Assembly: GCA_963746265.1 (NCBI GenBank)
Contig: CAVVAM010000020.1
Location: 1 to 64,000 of the forward strand
Source of the DNA: Ilumatobacter sp963746265
GTDB lineage: Bacteria > Actinomycetota > Acidimicrobiia > Acidimicrobiales > Ilumatobacteraceae
Direction of reading: 5' to 3'
DNA length: 64,000 nucleotides
The notes below the pieces were generated by a model. That model was not told where the DNA came from. It saw only the letters and a program-made list of their open reading frames with translations, and did no database searches. A program made the translations under genes and the position numbers. How positions within the stretch are numbered: the first letter of the stretch is position 1; the number at the start of each line of letters is the position of its first letter. Below are positions 34,307-43,310 of this stretch, piece after piece.

Positions 34307-35059
34307 TCAGGACAACGTCAGGTTGTCGTTCAGCAGCGACTCCAGTTCGTCAGCCGTGCGCTCTCCCGACCAGCGGGCGGTGATCGTCCCGTCGCCGTCG
34401 ATCAGCATCGAGAACGGAAAACCACCGATCCCGAAGTCGGCCGCAGCGATGTAGGTCTCCCGAACCGTGTCGATGCCGTCCGGCACGGCCGGAAACTTCC
34501 AGTCCAAGTCCTCGAGCCACTCATCCGGGGGCCAGTTCGGACGATCCGGGTTGTATGCGGTGCTGACGCCGACCACGTTGACCTCGTCGGGGATGCGGCC
34601 GTCGTCCCGCATCTGGTTGATCACGGGGATCTCGTCGTTGCAGTGCGGGCACCAGTGCGCGAGGAAGATCATCCACGTCGGCCCGTCGACGGTCGCGTCG
34701 ATCCGCACCGGCTCACCATCGAACGTCTCGCCGATCAGCACGGGAGCGACCATCCCGACTGCCTGATCCTCTTCTGTTTCGAGCAGATAGGGCGGCACGG
34801 TCTCACCGACGACCACGACGGGGCCGACGCCGTCCAAGAACTCGTCGGGCAGATCCGGGGCGATCGTCGGAGTGGGCTCACCACCCGACGGAGCATCGTC
34901 CGTCGAGGCATCCTCCGCCGACCCGCCACCGTCGCCGGTCGATTCCGACTCCGGCGCCGGCGCCGGCGCGACCGACTCGCTGTCGTCGTCACCGCCGCAG
35001 GCAGTCAGGGGCAACGCTGTGACCAACCCGATGGCCATGATGCGACGGCGAGCGTTCAC
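34307..35059 (-). CDS. Thioredoxin-fold (TlpA-like) lipoprotein
   Basis: 250 residues. Lipoprotein signal with lipobox LTACGG after MAIGLVTALP, an acidic linker, then a redoxin domain: GPTWMIFLAHWCPHCNDEIP with the redox pair CPHC, and GIGGFPFSMLIDGDGTITAR with the cis-Pro. Acts outside the membrane on protein thiols. The start is GTG 35059: GAGGAG lies just upstream and the codon overlaps the stop of the DsbB gene. Together with DsbB it makes a thiol-oxidation unit. Acidic linker residues 15-60 are low complexity. Confidence 0.87.
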   Translation of the reverse strand: MNARRRIMAIGLVTALPLTACGGDDDSESVAPAPAPESESTGDGGGSAEDASTDDAPSGGEPTPTIAPDLPDEFLDGVGPVVVVGETVPPYLLETEEDQAVGMVAPVLIGETFDGEPVRIDATVDGPTWMIFLAHWCPHCNDEIPVINQMRDDGRIPDEVNVVGVSTAYNPDRPNWPPDEWLEDLDWKFPAVPDGIDTVRETYIAAADFGIGGFPFSMLIDGDGTITARWSGERTADELESLLNDNLTLS

Positions 35060-35604
35060 GAGATCTCCTCTGGGTCGACCGAATCGAAGGACACGGTGTT
35101 GAGCACGATGATGGACACGAAACCGGCCCACGCCATCAACGCCAACGTCACGAAACCGAACGATTCGAACCAGACGTCGGCACAGGACGGTCCGAACAGG
35201 GCGCACGACTCCGAATCGTTGACCCAACCCCATTCGATGAGCACGTGGTACGTCGAGATCACCGCACCGATCGCAGCGAGCGGCAGGGTGTACCAGCGGG
35301 CGCCACGGTCTCGGCGGACGAGCGCGACGAACGCGACGACGGCGATCGGGTACATCGCGATCCGCTGGAACCAGCACAGTCGACACGGCACGTAACCGGC
35401 GCTCTCGGAGAAGTAGAGACTGCCGGCCGTCGCCACCGCGGCGACCGCGAACGTCAACGGCGCCCGCAGGCCGACGACCGCACGTCCGGCCGCTGCAGCC
35501 GCCGGAACCACAGGAGCGAGCAGCCTGGCGACGACGATCAGGCCCGCGCCGACACCGGCAACCAGGGCCAGCACCGCCGTCAGGTTCTCCATGGCCTCGA
35601 CCAT
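35056..35604 (-). CDS. DsbB-like disulfide bond formation membrane protein
   Basis: 182 residues with four transmembrane helices. The first periplasmic loop carries YVPCRLCWFQRIAMYPIAVV (CxxC next to the quinone-binding helix) and the second a Cys pair (SESCALFGPSCADVW), exactly as in DsbB, which reoxidises a thioredoxin-like partner and passes electrons to quinone. The frame is open to 35703, but ATG 35604 has CATACT six bases upstream. It overlaps the TlpA-like lipoprotein gene by four bases (GTGA), so the pair is coupled. Confidence 0.88.
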   Translation of the reverse strand: MVEAMENLTAVLALVAGVGAGLIVVARLLAPVVPAAAAAGRAVVGLRAPLTFAVAAVATAGSLYFSESAGYVPCRLCWFQRIAMYPIAVVAFVALVRRDRGARWYTLPLAAIGAVISTYHVLIEWGWVNDSESCALFGPSCADVWFESFGFVTLALMAWAGFVSIIVLNTVSFDSVDPEEIS

Positions 35605-35934
35605 CGCTCCAGTATGTGTCCAACGACCCCGAAGATGACGGCAGCCATGCCAGAACATGACCAAAGGCCCTGCGCTGGTCACCGCTCCGGAGGGGCGAGA
35701 CATCCGGCCGCGGCGACGGCGATCGAGCCCCGAGACGCTCGACCGCGAGGTGCGCGTCGATCGAGACCCGTCACGGCCCGGATCTGAGACGCCGAGCGAG
35801 GAGCGTCATCGAGCACCACGGGGGCGGGGCGGCGCCTCGGGTCCGGACGCTCGGACAACCGGTGCCGGCCGGATTCAGCGCTGGTGCTTCGGCCCCGCCG
35901 GGTGACGCAGGAGCGGAGAACGCCCCCCACGAAC
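35605..35934. other. Intergenic region, divergent promoters only
   Basis: 330 bases between the divergent DsbB and DUF2510 genes. Apart from the two -10 boxes at its ends (35611-35616 minus strand, 35935-35940 plus strand) I see nothing in it. Confidence 0.4.
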
Positions 35935-35940
35935 TAGCAT
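35935..35940 (+). promoter_or_regulatory. -10 box (TAGCAT) for gene 35947
   Basis: TAGCAT, six bases, ATG 35947. Leaderless layout. Confidence 0.5.
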
Positions 35941-35946
35941 GGGAGT

Positions 35947-36846
35947 ATGCAGGAATTCTCCTCGATCAGCGTCTCGTCCTATGAGGCCGGGTCCCTCTCC
36001 GACAAGCTCACCGAGCAGTCGCGCGTAGGATGGTCGGTCGTCAGCATCGTGCAGGCCGGAAGCTCCATCACGGCGTATCTGAGTCGCGACGTCGACACGG
36101 AGTCCGCATCGGATGCCGATGTGACCCCCGACGTCGCCGCTGCATCCGACGCCGACACGGCGTCGGACTCCGAGGTCGGATCGGCCGCGGTCGGTGCCCT
36201 GGCAGGCGTCGGTGCCGCCGCTGTGGTGACCGATGAGCCGTCGCTGCCGGCCGCCGACGCCGGAGACGATCACGCCGACGAGGCGGGCGACGACGATCGC
36301 GCCACCGAGCCCAGCGACGACGCCGGAGACGGCGTCGATACGTCGGATGACGGAGGCGGCGACGCAATGAGCGGTTCCGCAGCCGACGACCTGTCCGGTT
36401 GGGCCGCCGGCGCGTCGAGTACTGCGAGCGGTTCCATCGAAGAAGCAGCTGCCGCGCTGCCCGAGGTCGCCGCGGAACGAGACTCGACGATGGCCGGAGG
36501 CGCCGTTGCCGCTGCACTGGGCGCCGAGACCACCGCACCCGACGAGGCGGCCACCACCGACACGGCGAGCACGGCGGCCACCGACGCTGCAGCCACCACC
36601 GAAACGGCGAGCACCGCGGCCACCGACGCTGCAGCCACCACCGAAACGGCGAGCACCGCGGCCACCGACGCTGCCGCCACGGCTGACACGGCGAGCACCG
36701 CTGCTGCTGCGAGCGCCGGTGCTGCCCCGGCAGGCTGGTACGCCGACCCGTCGTCGCGCTTCGAGTTGCGGTACTGGGACGGGACCCAGTGGACCGAGCA
36801 CGTCTCGCGGGCGGGTCAGCAGTACACCGACCCTCCCATCGCCTGA
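35947..36846 (+). CDS. DUF2510 protein with Ala/Thr repeat linker
   Basis: 299 residues. The N-terminal 50 residues (SYEAGSLSDKLTEQSRVGWS, VVSIVQAGSSITAYLSR) form a small beta-alpha domain resembling DUF4177. A 200-residue acidic, Ala/Asp/Thr-rich linker follows with three copies of a 14-residue repeat (TASTAATDAAATTE). The end is a DUF2510 domain: PAGWYADPSSRFELRYWDGT, QWTEHVS. DUF2510 is an actinobacterial domain often found near the membrane or in cell-envelope proteins; its role is unclear. No transmembrane helix was seen. Start supported by a leaderless promoter. Confidence 0.8.
   Translation: MQEFSSISVSSYEAGSLSDKLTEQSRVGWSVVSIVQAGSSITAYLSRDVDTESASDADVTPDVAAASDADTASDSEVGSAAVGALAGVGAAAVVTDEPSLPAADAGDDHADEAGDDDRATEPSDDAGDGVDTSDDGGGDAMSGSAADDLSGWAAGASSTASGSIEEAAAALPEVAAERDSTMAGGAVAAALGAETTAPDEAATTDTASTAATDAAATTETASTAATDAAATTETASTAATDAAATADTASTAAAASAGAAPAGWYADPSSRFELRYWDGTQWTEHVSRAGQQYTDPPIA
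36559..36708 (+). repeat. 42-bp tandem repeat inside DUF2510 gene
   Basis: Units 36559-36600, 36601-36642 and 36643-36684 plus a partial fourth, with few substitutions. Length is a multiple of three, so copy-number change keeps the frame. Not a CRISPR: there are no spacers. Confidence 0.85.
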
Positions 36847-36881
36847 TCGCCGTCGGCGGACCGGCCGCGACGGCGTGACGG

Positions 36882-36887
36882 TACGCT
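36882..36887 (+). promoter_or_regulatory. -10 box (TACGCT) for gene 36895
   Basis: TACGCT, seven bases, ATG 36895. Leaderless layout. Confidence 0.5.
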
Positions 36888-36894
36888 CAGTACG

Positions 36895-38451
36895 ATGCGT
36901 GTGACGTCACTCGGCCACGCCGGCATGCTCGTCGAGACCGCAGGCGGTTCGATCCTCTGCGATCCGTGGTTCCTCCCCGCGTTCTTCGGTTCCTGGTTCG
37001 TGTTCCCGCGCAACGACCAGTTGGACGACGACCTCCTCGACCGGATCGAGCAGGCCGACTTCCTCTACGTCACGCACCTGCACGCCGACCATCACGACGA
37101 GCCGTGGCTGCGTAGCCACCTCCGTCGCGACATTCCGATCCTGCTCCCCGGCTACCCGACCCGAGAACAGCGGCGGACGCTCGCCCGGCTCGGGTTCACC
37201 GAGTTCATCACCACGGTCGACGGTGAGGAGTTCGAGATCGCGCCCGGCCTGACGATCGCGATCCACACCGAGATCTCGATCACCGACGGACCGGGTGGCG
37301 ACTCCGCGATGATGGTGACCGACGGAGTGAGTCGTGTCGTCAACCAGAACGACTGCCGAACGACCGACCTCGATGCGCTCCGATCGCATGGCCCGGTCGA
37401 TCTCCACTGGCTGCAGTACTCCGGCGCGATCTGGTATCCCATGGTCTACGACATGCCCGACGACGAGAAGCGGCGGTTGTGCGACGCCAAGGTCGACAGC
37501 CAGTTCACCCGGGCGATGAAGTACGTCGAGGCGATCGACGCCGCGGCCGTGGTGCCGACTGCCGGCCCTCCCGCGTTCCTGGACGACGATCTCTGGCACC
37601 TCAACGTCATCGACGGCGACGAGCTGTCGATCTTCCCCGACCAGCGCTCGTTCCTGCGGCTGCTCGACGAGCGAGGGCGTCGAGGCGAGCTCGCGATCCC
37701 GGGCACCGAGTTCGAGATCGGGTCCGACGGCATCACCGTCAGACATCCGATCCCCGACGAGCAGGTCGAGGCGATCTTCGACGACAAGGAGCAGTACCTC
37801 CGTAGCTACCAGGCCGACTGGCGGCCGTGGCTCGACGACATGAAGGCGGCTTGGCCGACCGATTCGACCGATCTGCTCGCGACACTGGCGTCATGGTGGG
37901 AACCGTTGCTGCGAATGGCACCCACACTGTGCGATGCGGTGGGCGCGAACTGCCTGTTCCGAGCCGGCGACCTGGAACTCGTGATCGATTTCCCCAACGC
38001 CCAGGTGCGTGAGTACGCGGGCGAGCCGTATGCGTTCCGTTTCGACATCCCGCGACCACTCGTCGAGGAGGTGGCCGCGGCACGCGCGGTCGATTGGTCG
38101 AACTCACTGTTCCTGTCGTGTCGATGGACCGGTTGGCGCGAGGGAGACTTCAACGAGTACCTCTACAATTTCTTCAAGTCGCTGTCGGTGGAGCGGATGC
38201 GTCGCACCGAGGCCGAGGCGATCCGCAAGCTCGATCCACCGACGGAGACCGAGCCGGAGATCGAGATCGGGGACTACGTCGTGCAGCGGCGGTGCCCTCA
38301 CCGCAACGCCGACCTGTCGGTGTTCGGCGAGATCGATCACGGCGAGCACGGTGACGTGCTCGTCTGCACGCTGCACGGCTGGAAGTTCGACTGCGACACA
38401 GGTCGGTGCCTGACCTCGGCCGACCACCCCCTGAAGATCCGCGGCCGCTGA
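36895..38451 (+). CDS. Metallo-beta-lactamase/Rieske fusion protein
   Basis: 518 residues with two redox/metal modules. N-terminal MBL fold: VTSLGHAGMLVETAGGSILC, metal motif YVTHLHADHHDEPW, and VVNQNDCRTTDLDALRSHGP. C-terminal Rieske [2Fe-2S] site: CPHRNADLS (Cys-x-His) and CTLHGWKFD (Cys-x-x-His) within residues 472-510. Between them is a region of about 200 residues without a named domain (FRAGDLELVIDFPNAQ). The same two folds occur in CMP-Neu5Ac hydroxylase in the opposite order. Substrate unknown. Start at ATG 36895 is set by the -10 box. It converges on the giant Ig-like gene with 19 bases between stops. Confidence 0.85.
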   Translation: MRVTSLGHAGMLVETAGGSILCDPWFLPAFFGSWFVFPRNDQLDDDLLDRIEQADFLYVTHLHADHHDEPWLRSHLRRDIPILLPGYPTREQRRTLARLGFTEFITTVDGEEFEIAPGLTIAIHTEISITDGPGGDSAMMVTDGVSRVVNQNDCRTTDLDALRSHGPVDLHWLQYSGAIWYPMVYDMPDDEKRRLCDAKVDSQFTRAMKYVEAIDAAAVVPTAGPPAFLDDDLWHLNVIDGDELSIFPDQRSFLRLLDERGRRGELAIPGTEFEIGSDGITVRHPIPDEQVEAIFDDKEQYLRSYQADWRPWLDDMKAAWPTDSTDLLATLASWWEPLLRMAPTLCDAVGANCLFRAGDLELVIDFPNAQVREYAGEPYAFRFDIPRPLVEEVAAARAVDWSNSLFLSCRWTGWREGDFNEYLYNFFKSLSVERMRRTEAEAIRKLDPPTETEPEIEIGDYVVQRRCPHRNADLSVFGEIDHGEHGDVLVCTLHGWKFDCDTGRCLTSADHPLKIRGR

Positions 38452-38470
38452 CGACGCGTGGCCGGGCCGG

Positions 38471-41400
38471 CTACGTCCGGGGGTTCGTGGTCGTGGTGTT
38501 GAGCACCAGCGTCGACGACGAAGACGGCGGCGGCGGCGAGGTCGTCGTCGACGGCACGGTCGTGGTCGTCGTGGTCGTCGAGGTGGTCGTGGTCGTGGTG
38601 GTCGTGGTGGTCGTCGTGGTGGTCGGGATCGGCGGATCGACCGTGACGTTCAACAGACCGGTCGACGACGCCCCTTGCGGGTCGGTCACGCGATAGGTGA
38701 TCGCGAACTGTTGGTTCGCGGCCGACCGCGGCGCGGTGACCGTCACGGTGAGCCCGCCGACGTCGATCGTCAGCGGAGCGGGGTCGTCGATGATCGTGAG
38801 GGTCAGCGGGCCACCCTCGGCATCCGTGGCCGGGACCGCGGCGTCGATCTGTTCGCCGGCCGCCAGTCGGATGGCGACGTTCGGCGCGACGGGCGACCGA
38901 TTGACCGTCACGGTCACCGTGGCCGGCGCCGAGATGAGATCGAGCGAATCGACGATCGTGTAATCGAACGTCGCCACACCCAGGCCGGCGCCGGCGTCGA
39001 TGCGGAGTCGATTGTCGCTCAATCGTTCGATGGTCCCCAGTTCACCGTTCGCGAAGGTCAGGGTCGCCGGTACCGACGCGAGGCCCACCGGATCACCATC
39101 CGGGTCACCGTCGTTCGCGAGCGGGGCGAACGTCACGACGTCGTCGGCGATCGCGACGGCGTCGGGCTGCGCCACGGGCGGATTGTTGATCAGCTGGATC
39201 GAGATCGGGACCCGGGTCTGCAACCCACCCGGGTCGGCGACGACCGCAGCCATGTCGAGGCGTCCGCTGCGACCCTGAGGGTCGACCAGAACCGCTCGCT
39301 GCTCGTCGACGATCGAGACCCACTCGGGCGCACCTTCGAGACGGACGATCCGCAACGGTTCGGCGTCGCTCGCGAGCGCCGAGACCGGTATGACCACGCT
39401 GCTCGTGCGCCCGATGGCGCCCTCGAACGGAGATGCCAGCGGGTCCTGGTTGACGTCGATGACGACCTGGCCGACGTCCTGGATCCGACACGAGTTGCGC
39501 ACGACGTAACTGAACGACACGTTGCCGTTTTCGCCGGCCGGGGGCGTGTACACCCCGCTCGGCGCCGACAACGGTGGTCCGACGTCGGTGACGACACCGT
39601 TGCTCGCCGTTGCAGTCAGGTCGATCGCGATCGGCTGCTGGTATCCCGTCTGCAGGAACAGGTCGGGCGCTTCGGGGGCAGACTCGGCACAGGGCAGCAC
39701 CGTGATCGACACCGTGGCGTCGGCCGTCACCTCGCCGTCGTCGACCCGGTACACGATCGTCGCCACGCCGCTCACACCGGGGACGGCGGTGAAGATCAAC
39801 GAACCGAGATCGAGTCGGGCTGTACCGAGCGTGCCGTCCGATCCCGAGACGATCGAGTAGGCGAGCTGGTCCCCGTCCGGGTCGGAGTCGTTGAGTGCGA
39901 TCGGCACGCTGACCGTGCCACCATTCGCGACCTGGGTCGCGTCGTCGCCCGGAAGCGGCGGACGGTTCGGTGCCTCGAGCACGGTGAGTACCGCGCGGGC
40001 CGCGGCCGTCAGGCCATCGAGGTCCTGGACCCGGTACTCGACGACGACATCGCCCACGAAGTCGGGATCTGCGTCGAACACGATCGTGCCGCGCCCCACC
40101 TCGATCCTGGCGTCGCCACTCACGAGACGGGCATCGAGAATGCGAAGATCGCTCGCGTTGCCATCCGGGTCACCATCGTTGGCCAACACGGCGATGGTCG
40201 TCGGTACCGCCGGCCCGGTGATCGTTCGGGCGTCGTCGACGGCAAACGGACCGATGGGTTCGGGTTCGACGATCCGGATGAACGCCCGGCCCGTCGTGAC
40301 GCCATTGTTCGCATCACCGACCTGGTAGGTGATCGTGGTGAAACCGGTGACGGCCCCCGCCGCGAACTCGATCAGGCCGTTCGTGCGCGACGCGGTGCCG
40401 AGGGTCGGGCGCGTGCTCGACAGCACGCGCAGCTCCGACCTCGGGCCGTCCGGGTCGGAGTCGTTGGCGAGCACATCGATCACCGTCGAGTCGCCGACCT
40501 CGATCGTGACGTCCTCGTTGTCGACCTCTGGCGGCGCGTTCGAGACCTCGGGTTCGAGCACGCTCACCACGATCGTGGCGGACGCCCGGAGGCCCTGGCT
40601 GTTGCGCACCTCGTACGTGCAACTGAACACGCCCGACCGACCAGGGGGCGGACGGTACGTGACCCTGGAGTCAGGAGTCACGAAGGCGGTACCCCCTCCG
40701 GCACAGCCCGGTTGGCCGACGATGGTCGGCCGCTCGCCGGACGGATCGCCGTCGTTGCGCAGCACATCGAGCGTGACGGCAACGTCGACCTCGGTCGTGG
40801 CGGCGTCGTCCTGCGCGAACGGCGGCGCCGCGATCGCCTCAGGCAGGACGCGGACGCTGACCTCACCGATGGCCTCGTTGCCGTTGCCGTCGGTGATCCT
40901 GTACGTGAATCGGTCGATCGCGATGTCGTCGTCGGTGACGATCGCCGCAGCCGTGTACTGCACCGATGATCCCTGCACCTGGATCGCACCGGCGTTCGGC
41001 GATTCGACGGCGCGATCGACCGCCACCAGGACGAGTGGATCTCCGTCGGGGTCGCTGTCATTGGCCAGCACGTCGATCAACTGGGCGGTGCCGACGACCG
41101 CCGAGGCCACATCTGCGTTCGCGATCGGCGGACGGTTCGGTTCGTCAGCGCCGATCAACGCGATCAACACCGAACCGGCGACCGTGTGGCCGCGACCGTC
41201 GTCGACCGTGTATGCGAACGGCGAGTATTCCTCCACACCGGCGCGGGCGATGACGACGAGGTCGTTGCCCCGGACGCGGACCTCCAGCCCCGGGGGCAGC
41301 GGCTCGATCAAGCCGAGAGTCAGCCGGTCACCGTCGGGGTCGCGGTCATTGGCGAGCACCGGCAGCGTCGTGGGGATGTCGAGACGGACGCGGGCAGCAT

Positions 41401-43216
41401 CGGGCTTGACGATCGGTGGCCGATTCTCATCGGTCGGTTGAGCGATCTCGATTCGGACGACGACCGGCTCGCCGACCGCTCCGAAGGAGTCCACCGGTCG
41501 ATAGGTGAACGTGGCGGTGCCCGACGCGCCAGTTGGCGGCGCATACCGCAGAGCCGGCAAGCCCGATGGTGCCATGGTCTCGGTGATCTCGCCACCGACG
41601 TCCGGCGGGCTGAACGATGCCACACGCAGTGCGTCGCGTTCGGGGTCGACGTCGTTGAGCAGCACGTCGATCACCACCGGGGCGTCCGGTCCGGTCTCGG
41701 CGACGTCGGGCGAACCGATCGGCGCCTGGTTCGGGGCGTCGGCGGGCAACAACTCGATGCTGACCGTCGCCGACGCCTCGGTGCCGTCGCCGTCGACGAT
41801 CGTGTACTCGAACTCGTCGACGCCGACATAGTCGAACTCGGGCTGGTACAGCACGGTGCTCGCGCTCGCGAGCTCGATCGAACCGTGATCCGGATCCTCG
41901 GCGCTCGTCAGAGCGATCGCCTCACCATCGGGGTCGTAATCGTTGGCGGTCACCGCGATCGGCACGCTCGTGCCCGATCGAGCGGTGACCGGGTCGTCCA
42001 CGGCGACCGGCGGGTCGTCGATACCGTTGTCGTCAGGTTCGCGGTCTGCGTCCGATGTCGTGTCCTCACCGCCCCGAACGCTGGGAACCTGTCCGCCGAC
42101 CCCCTCGGCGAGCAACTCGCCGGCCTCGCCGAGCAGGGGAGTTGCCTGATCGTCCTTGCGGATCGCCGAGATGCCCCATGGATTCACGGCCCACACGATG
42201 TCGCCGTCGGTCTCGTCGATCCAGATGAGATCTGTCGACGCAGTGACCGTCAGCGCGGCACCCGGGCTCGGATCGGCGACCCTGTCGGTGAGGACGTCGG
42301 CGTTGCGCCAGTCGAGTCGTACGATTTCGGCCCGCGACCGGCGCACCAGAGCCCCGGCATCACCCGCGATTCCGAACAGGTCGCCCCCTTCGACATCGAG
42401 CGCGGGGATGGTGACCGACTCGACGAGGCCCCCCGCGCCGATGCACCAGAGCTGGTCATCGGCGGCAGCCCAGCCGCACTCGGCCGCCGGGCCGTCGACC
42501 TGCAGCACCAGCTCGTCGACCGCGACCGTCGGCGGCAGATCGACCCAGTCGCCCTGATCGAACCGGAGGCGCGCCCGGTCGAGGTCGACGACCAGGGGCT
42601 TCGATCCGACGAGCGTGAACCGTGCGTTCGACAGGCCGGTCGTGGTCACCTGCCGGCCCGTGGTCGTGACACGTGCGAGCTGGCCGGCGGCGATGGTCCA
42701 GACGGCACCGTCCGGTGCGATCTGCGTCGCCGCTCCGGCGCCGGCGACCTCGACGTCGAAGGGCACCGCATCACCTCCCGGCGGCAGCAGCGATGCCTGA
42801 GCGGAGGCACGGTCGACCGTGACCAGGCCCGCCTGGCTCACACCGACCAAGGCCGTCGGCTCGGCCACCAGGCCGACCGACTGCGGAGGACCGAGCCGGA
42901 GCGCCGAGGCATCGATCGTGCGCGCCGTCGCGGCCGAGCGGTCGACGACCACCACACCGCCGGCACTCTGGGCCACCTCGAGGACCTGGCCGTTGTCGGC
43001 CGTGTCGAGCCGGGCGAGTGCCCGACCGGAGAAGCCGTCGGCCAACACCACGCGGCCGTTGGACTGATCGACGAACCATCGGGTCGCGCGAGGCACCGTG
43101 GCATCGAGCGCCGAGAAACCATCGGCGCGCAACACGACGATCACGCCGGTCAACCCGATCACGATCGCGCCGAGGACCGCCAACACCCGCTGCCACGGAA
43201 CTGCCTGCGACCTCAC
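38471..43216 (-). CDS. Giant membrane-anchored protein with tandem Ig-like (cadherin-type) repeats
   Basis: About 1,581 residues from GTG 43216. One N-terminal helix (VLAVLGAIVIGLTGVIVVLR), a propeller-like region to about residue 400, then roughly ten repeats sharing the pattern VDVLANDSDPDGDPL (e.g. IDVLANDSDPDGDPLVLVAV, IAVLANDGDPDGNASDLRIL), typical of bacterial Ig/cadherin-like adhesin domains that bind calcium. The end is a Thr-rich stretch followed by a Pro/Ser tail. There is no LPxTG sorting motif. The frame opens at 43345, which would overlap hspR by 35 bases; 43216 has CATGCT six bases upstream. Likely a surface adhesin or scaffold. No frameshift in 4.7 kb. Confidence 0.85.
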   Translation of the reverse strand: MRSQAVPWQRVLAVLGAIVIGLTGVIVVLRADGFSALDATVPRATRWFVDQSNGRVVLADGFSGRALARLDTADNGQVLEVAQSAGGVVVVDRSAATARTIDASALRLGPPQSVGLVAEPTALVGVSQAGLVTVDRASAQASLLPPGGDAVPFDVEVAGAGAATQIAPDGAVWTIAAGQLARVTTTGRQVTTTGLSNARFTLVGSKPLVVDLDRARLRFDQGDWVDLPPTVAVDELVLQVDGPAAECGWAAADDQLWCIGAGGLVESVTIPALDVEGGDLFGIAGDAGALVRRSRAEIVRLDWRNADVLTDRVADPSPGAALTVTASTDLIWIDETDGDIVWAVNPWGISAIRKDDQATPLLGEAGELLAEGVGGQVPSVRGGEDTTSDADREPDDNGIDDPPVAVDDPVTARSGTSVPIAVTANDYDPDGEAIALTSAEDPDHGSIELASASTVLYQPEFDYVGVDEFEYTIVDGDGTEASATVSIELLPADAPNQAPIGSPDVAETGPDAPVVIDVLLNDVDPERDALRVASFSPPDVGGEITETMAPSGLPALRYAPPTGASGTATFTYRPVDSFGAVGEPVVVRIEIAQPTDENRPPIVKPDAARVRLDIPTTLPVLANDRDPDGDRLTLGLIEPLPPGLEVRVRGNDLVVIARAGVEEYSPFAYTVDDGRGHTVAGSVLIALIGADEPNRPPIANADVASAVVGTAQLIDVLANDSDPDGDPLVLVAVDRAVESPNAGAIQVQGSSVQYTAAAIVTDDDIAIDRFTYRITDGNGNEAIGEVSVRVLPEAIAAPPFAQDDAATTEVDVAVTLDVLRNDGDPSGERPTIVGQPGCAGGGTAFVTPDSRVTYRPPPGRSGVFSCTYEVRNSQGLRASATIVVSVLEPEVSNAPPEVDNEDVTIEVGDSTVIDVLANDSDPDGPRSELRVLSSTRPTLGTASRTNGLIEFAAGAVTGFTTITYQVGDANNGVTTGRAFIRIVEPEPIGPFAVDDARTITGPAVPTTIAVLANDGDPDGNASDLRILDARLVSGDARIEVGRGTIVFDADPDFVGDVVVEYRVQDLDGLTAAARAVLTVLEAPNRPPLPGDDATQVANGGTVSVPIALNDSDPDGDQLAYSIVSGSDGTLGTARLDLGSLIFTAVPGVSGVATIVYRVDDGEVTADATVSITVLPCAESAPEAPDLFLQTGYQQPIAIDLTATASNGVVTDVGPPLSAPSGVYTPPAGENGNVSFSYVVRNSCRIQDVGQVVIDVNQDPLASPFEGAIGRTSSVVIPVSALASDAEPLRIVRLEGAPEWVSIVDEQRAVLVDPQGRSGRLDMAAVVADPGGLQTRVPISIQLINNPPVAQPDAVAIADDVVTFAPLANDGDPDGDPVGLASVPATLTFANGELGTIERLSDNRLRIDAGAGLGVATFDYTIVDSLDLISAPATVTVTVNRSPVAPNVAIRLAAGEQIDAAVPATDAEGGPLTLTIIDDPAPLTIDVGGLTVTVTAPRSAANQQFAITYRVTDPQGASSTGLLNVTVDPPIPTTTTTTTTTTTTTTSTTTTTTTVPSTTTSPPPPSSSSTLVLNTTTTNPRT
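38559..38625 (-). repeat. ACC/ACG simple repeat encoding poly-Thr
   Basis: GGT/CGT-type triplets on the plus strand, i.e. ACC and ACG Thr codons on the coding strand, give a Thr-rich tail of about 20 residues. Probably a stalk-like or O-glycosylated segment. Confidence 0.75.
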
Positions 43217-43310
43217 ACCGTCAGCATGCCACCACGCAGCGGCGTCTCGTGCGCACGACGCGAAGAATGCTGCAGATGTTTTGCGTAGCCGTGACGATCG
43301 AGCAGGCGTC

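Noticed and set aside
36559..36708. CRISPR-like array
   Set aside because: Repeats are contiguous without unique spacers and lie in frame inside a gene.
38675..43288. Long plus-strand frames of 764 and 700 codons opposite the Ig-repeat gene
   Set aside because: They are shadows of the GC-rich repeat gene: Arg/Asp/His-rich, without domains, and the opposite strand gives a clear repeat protein.
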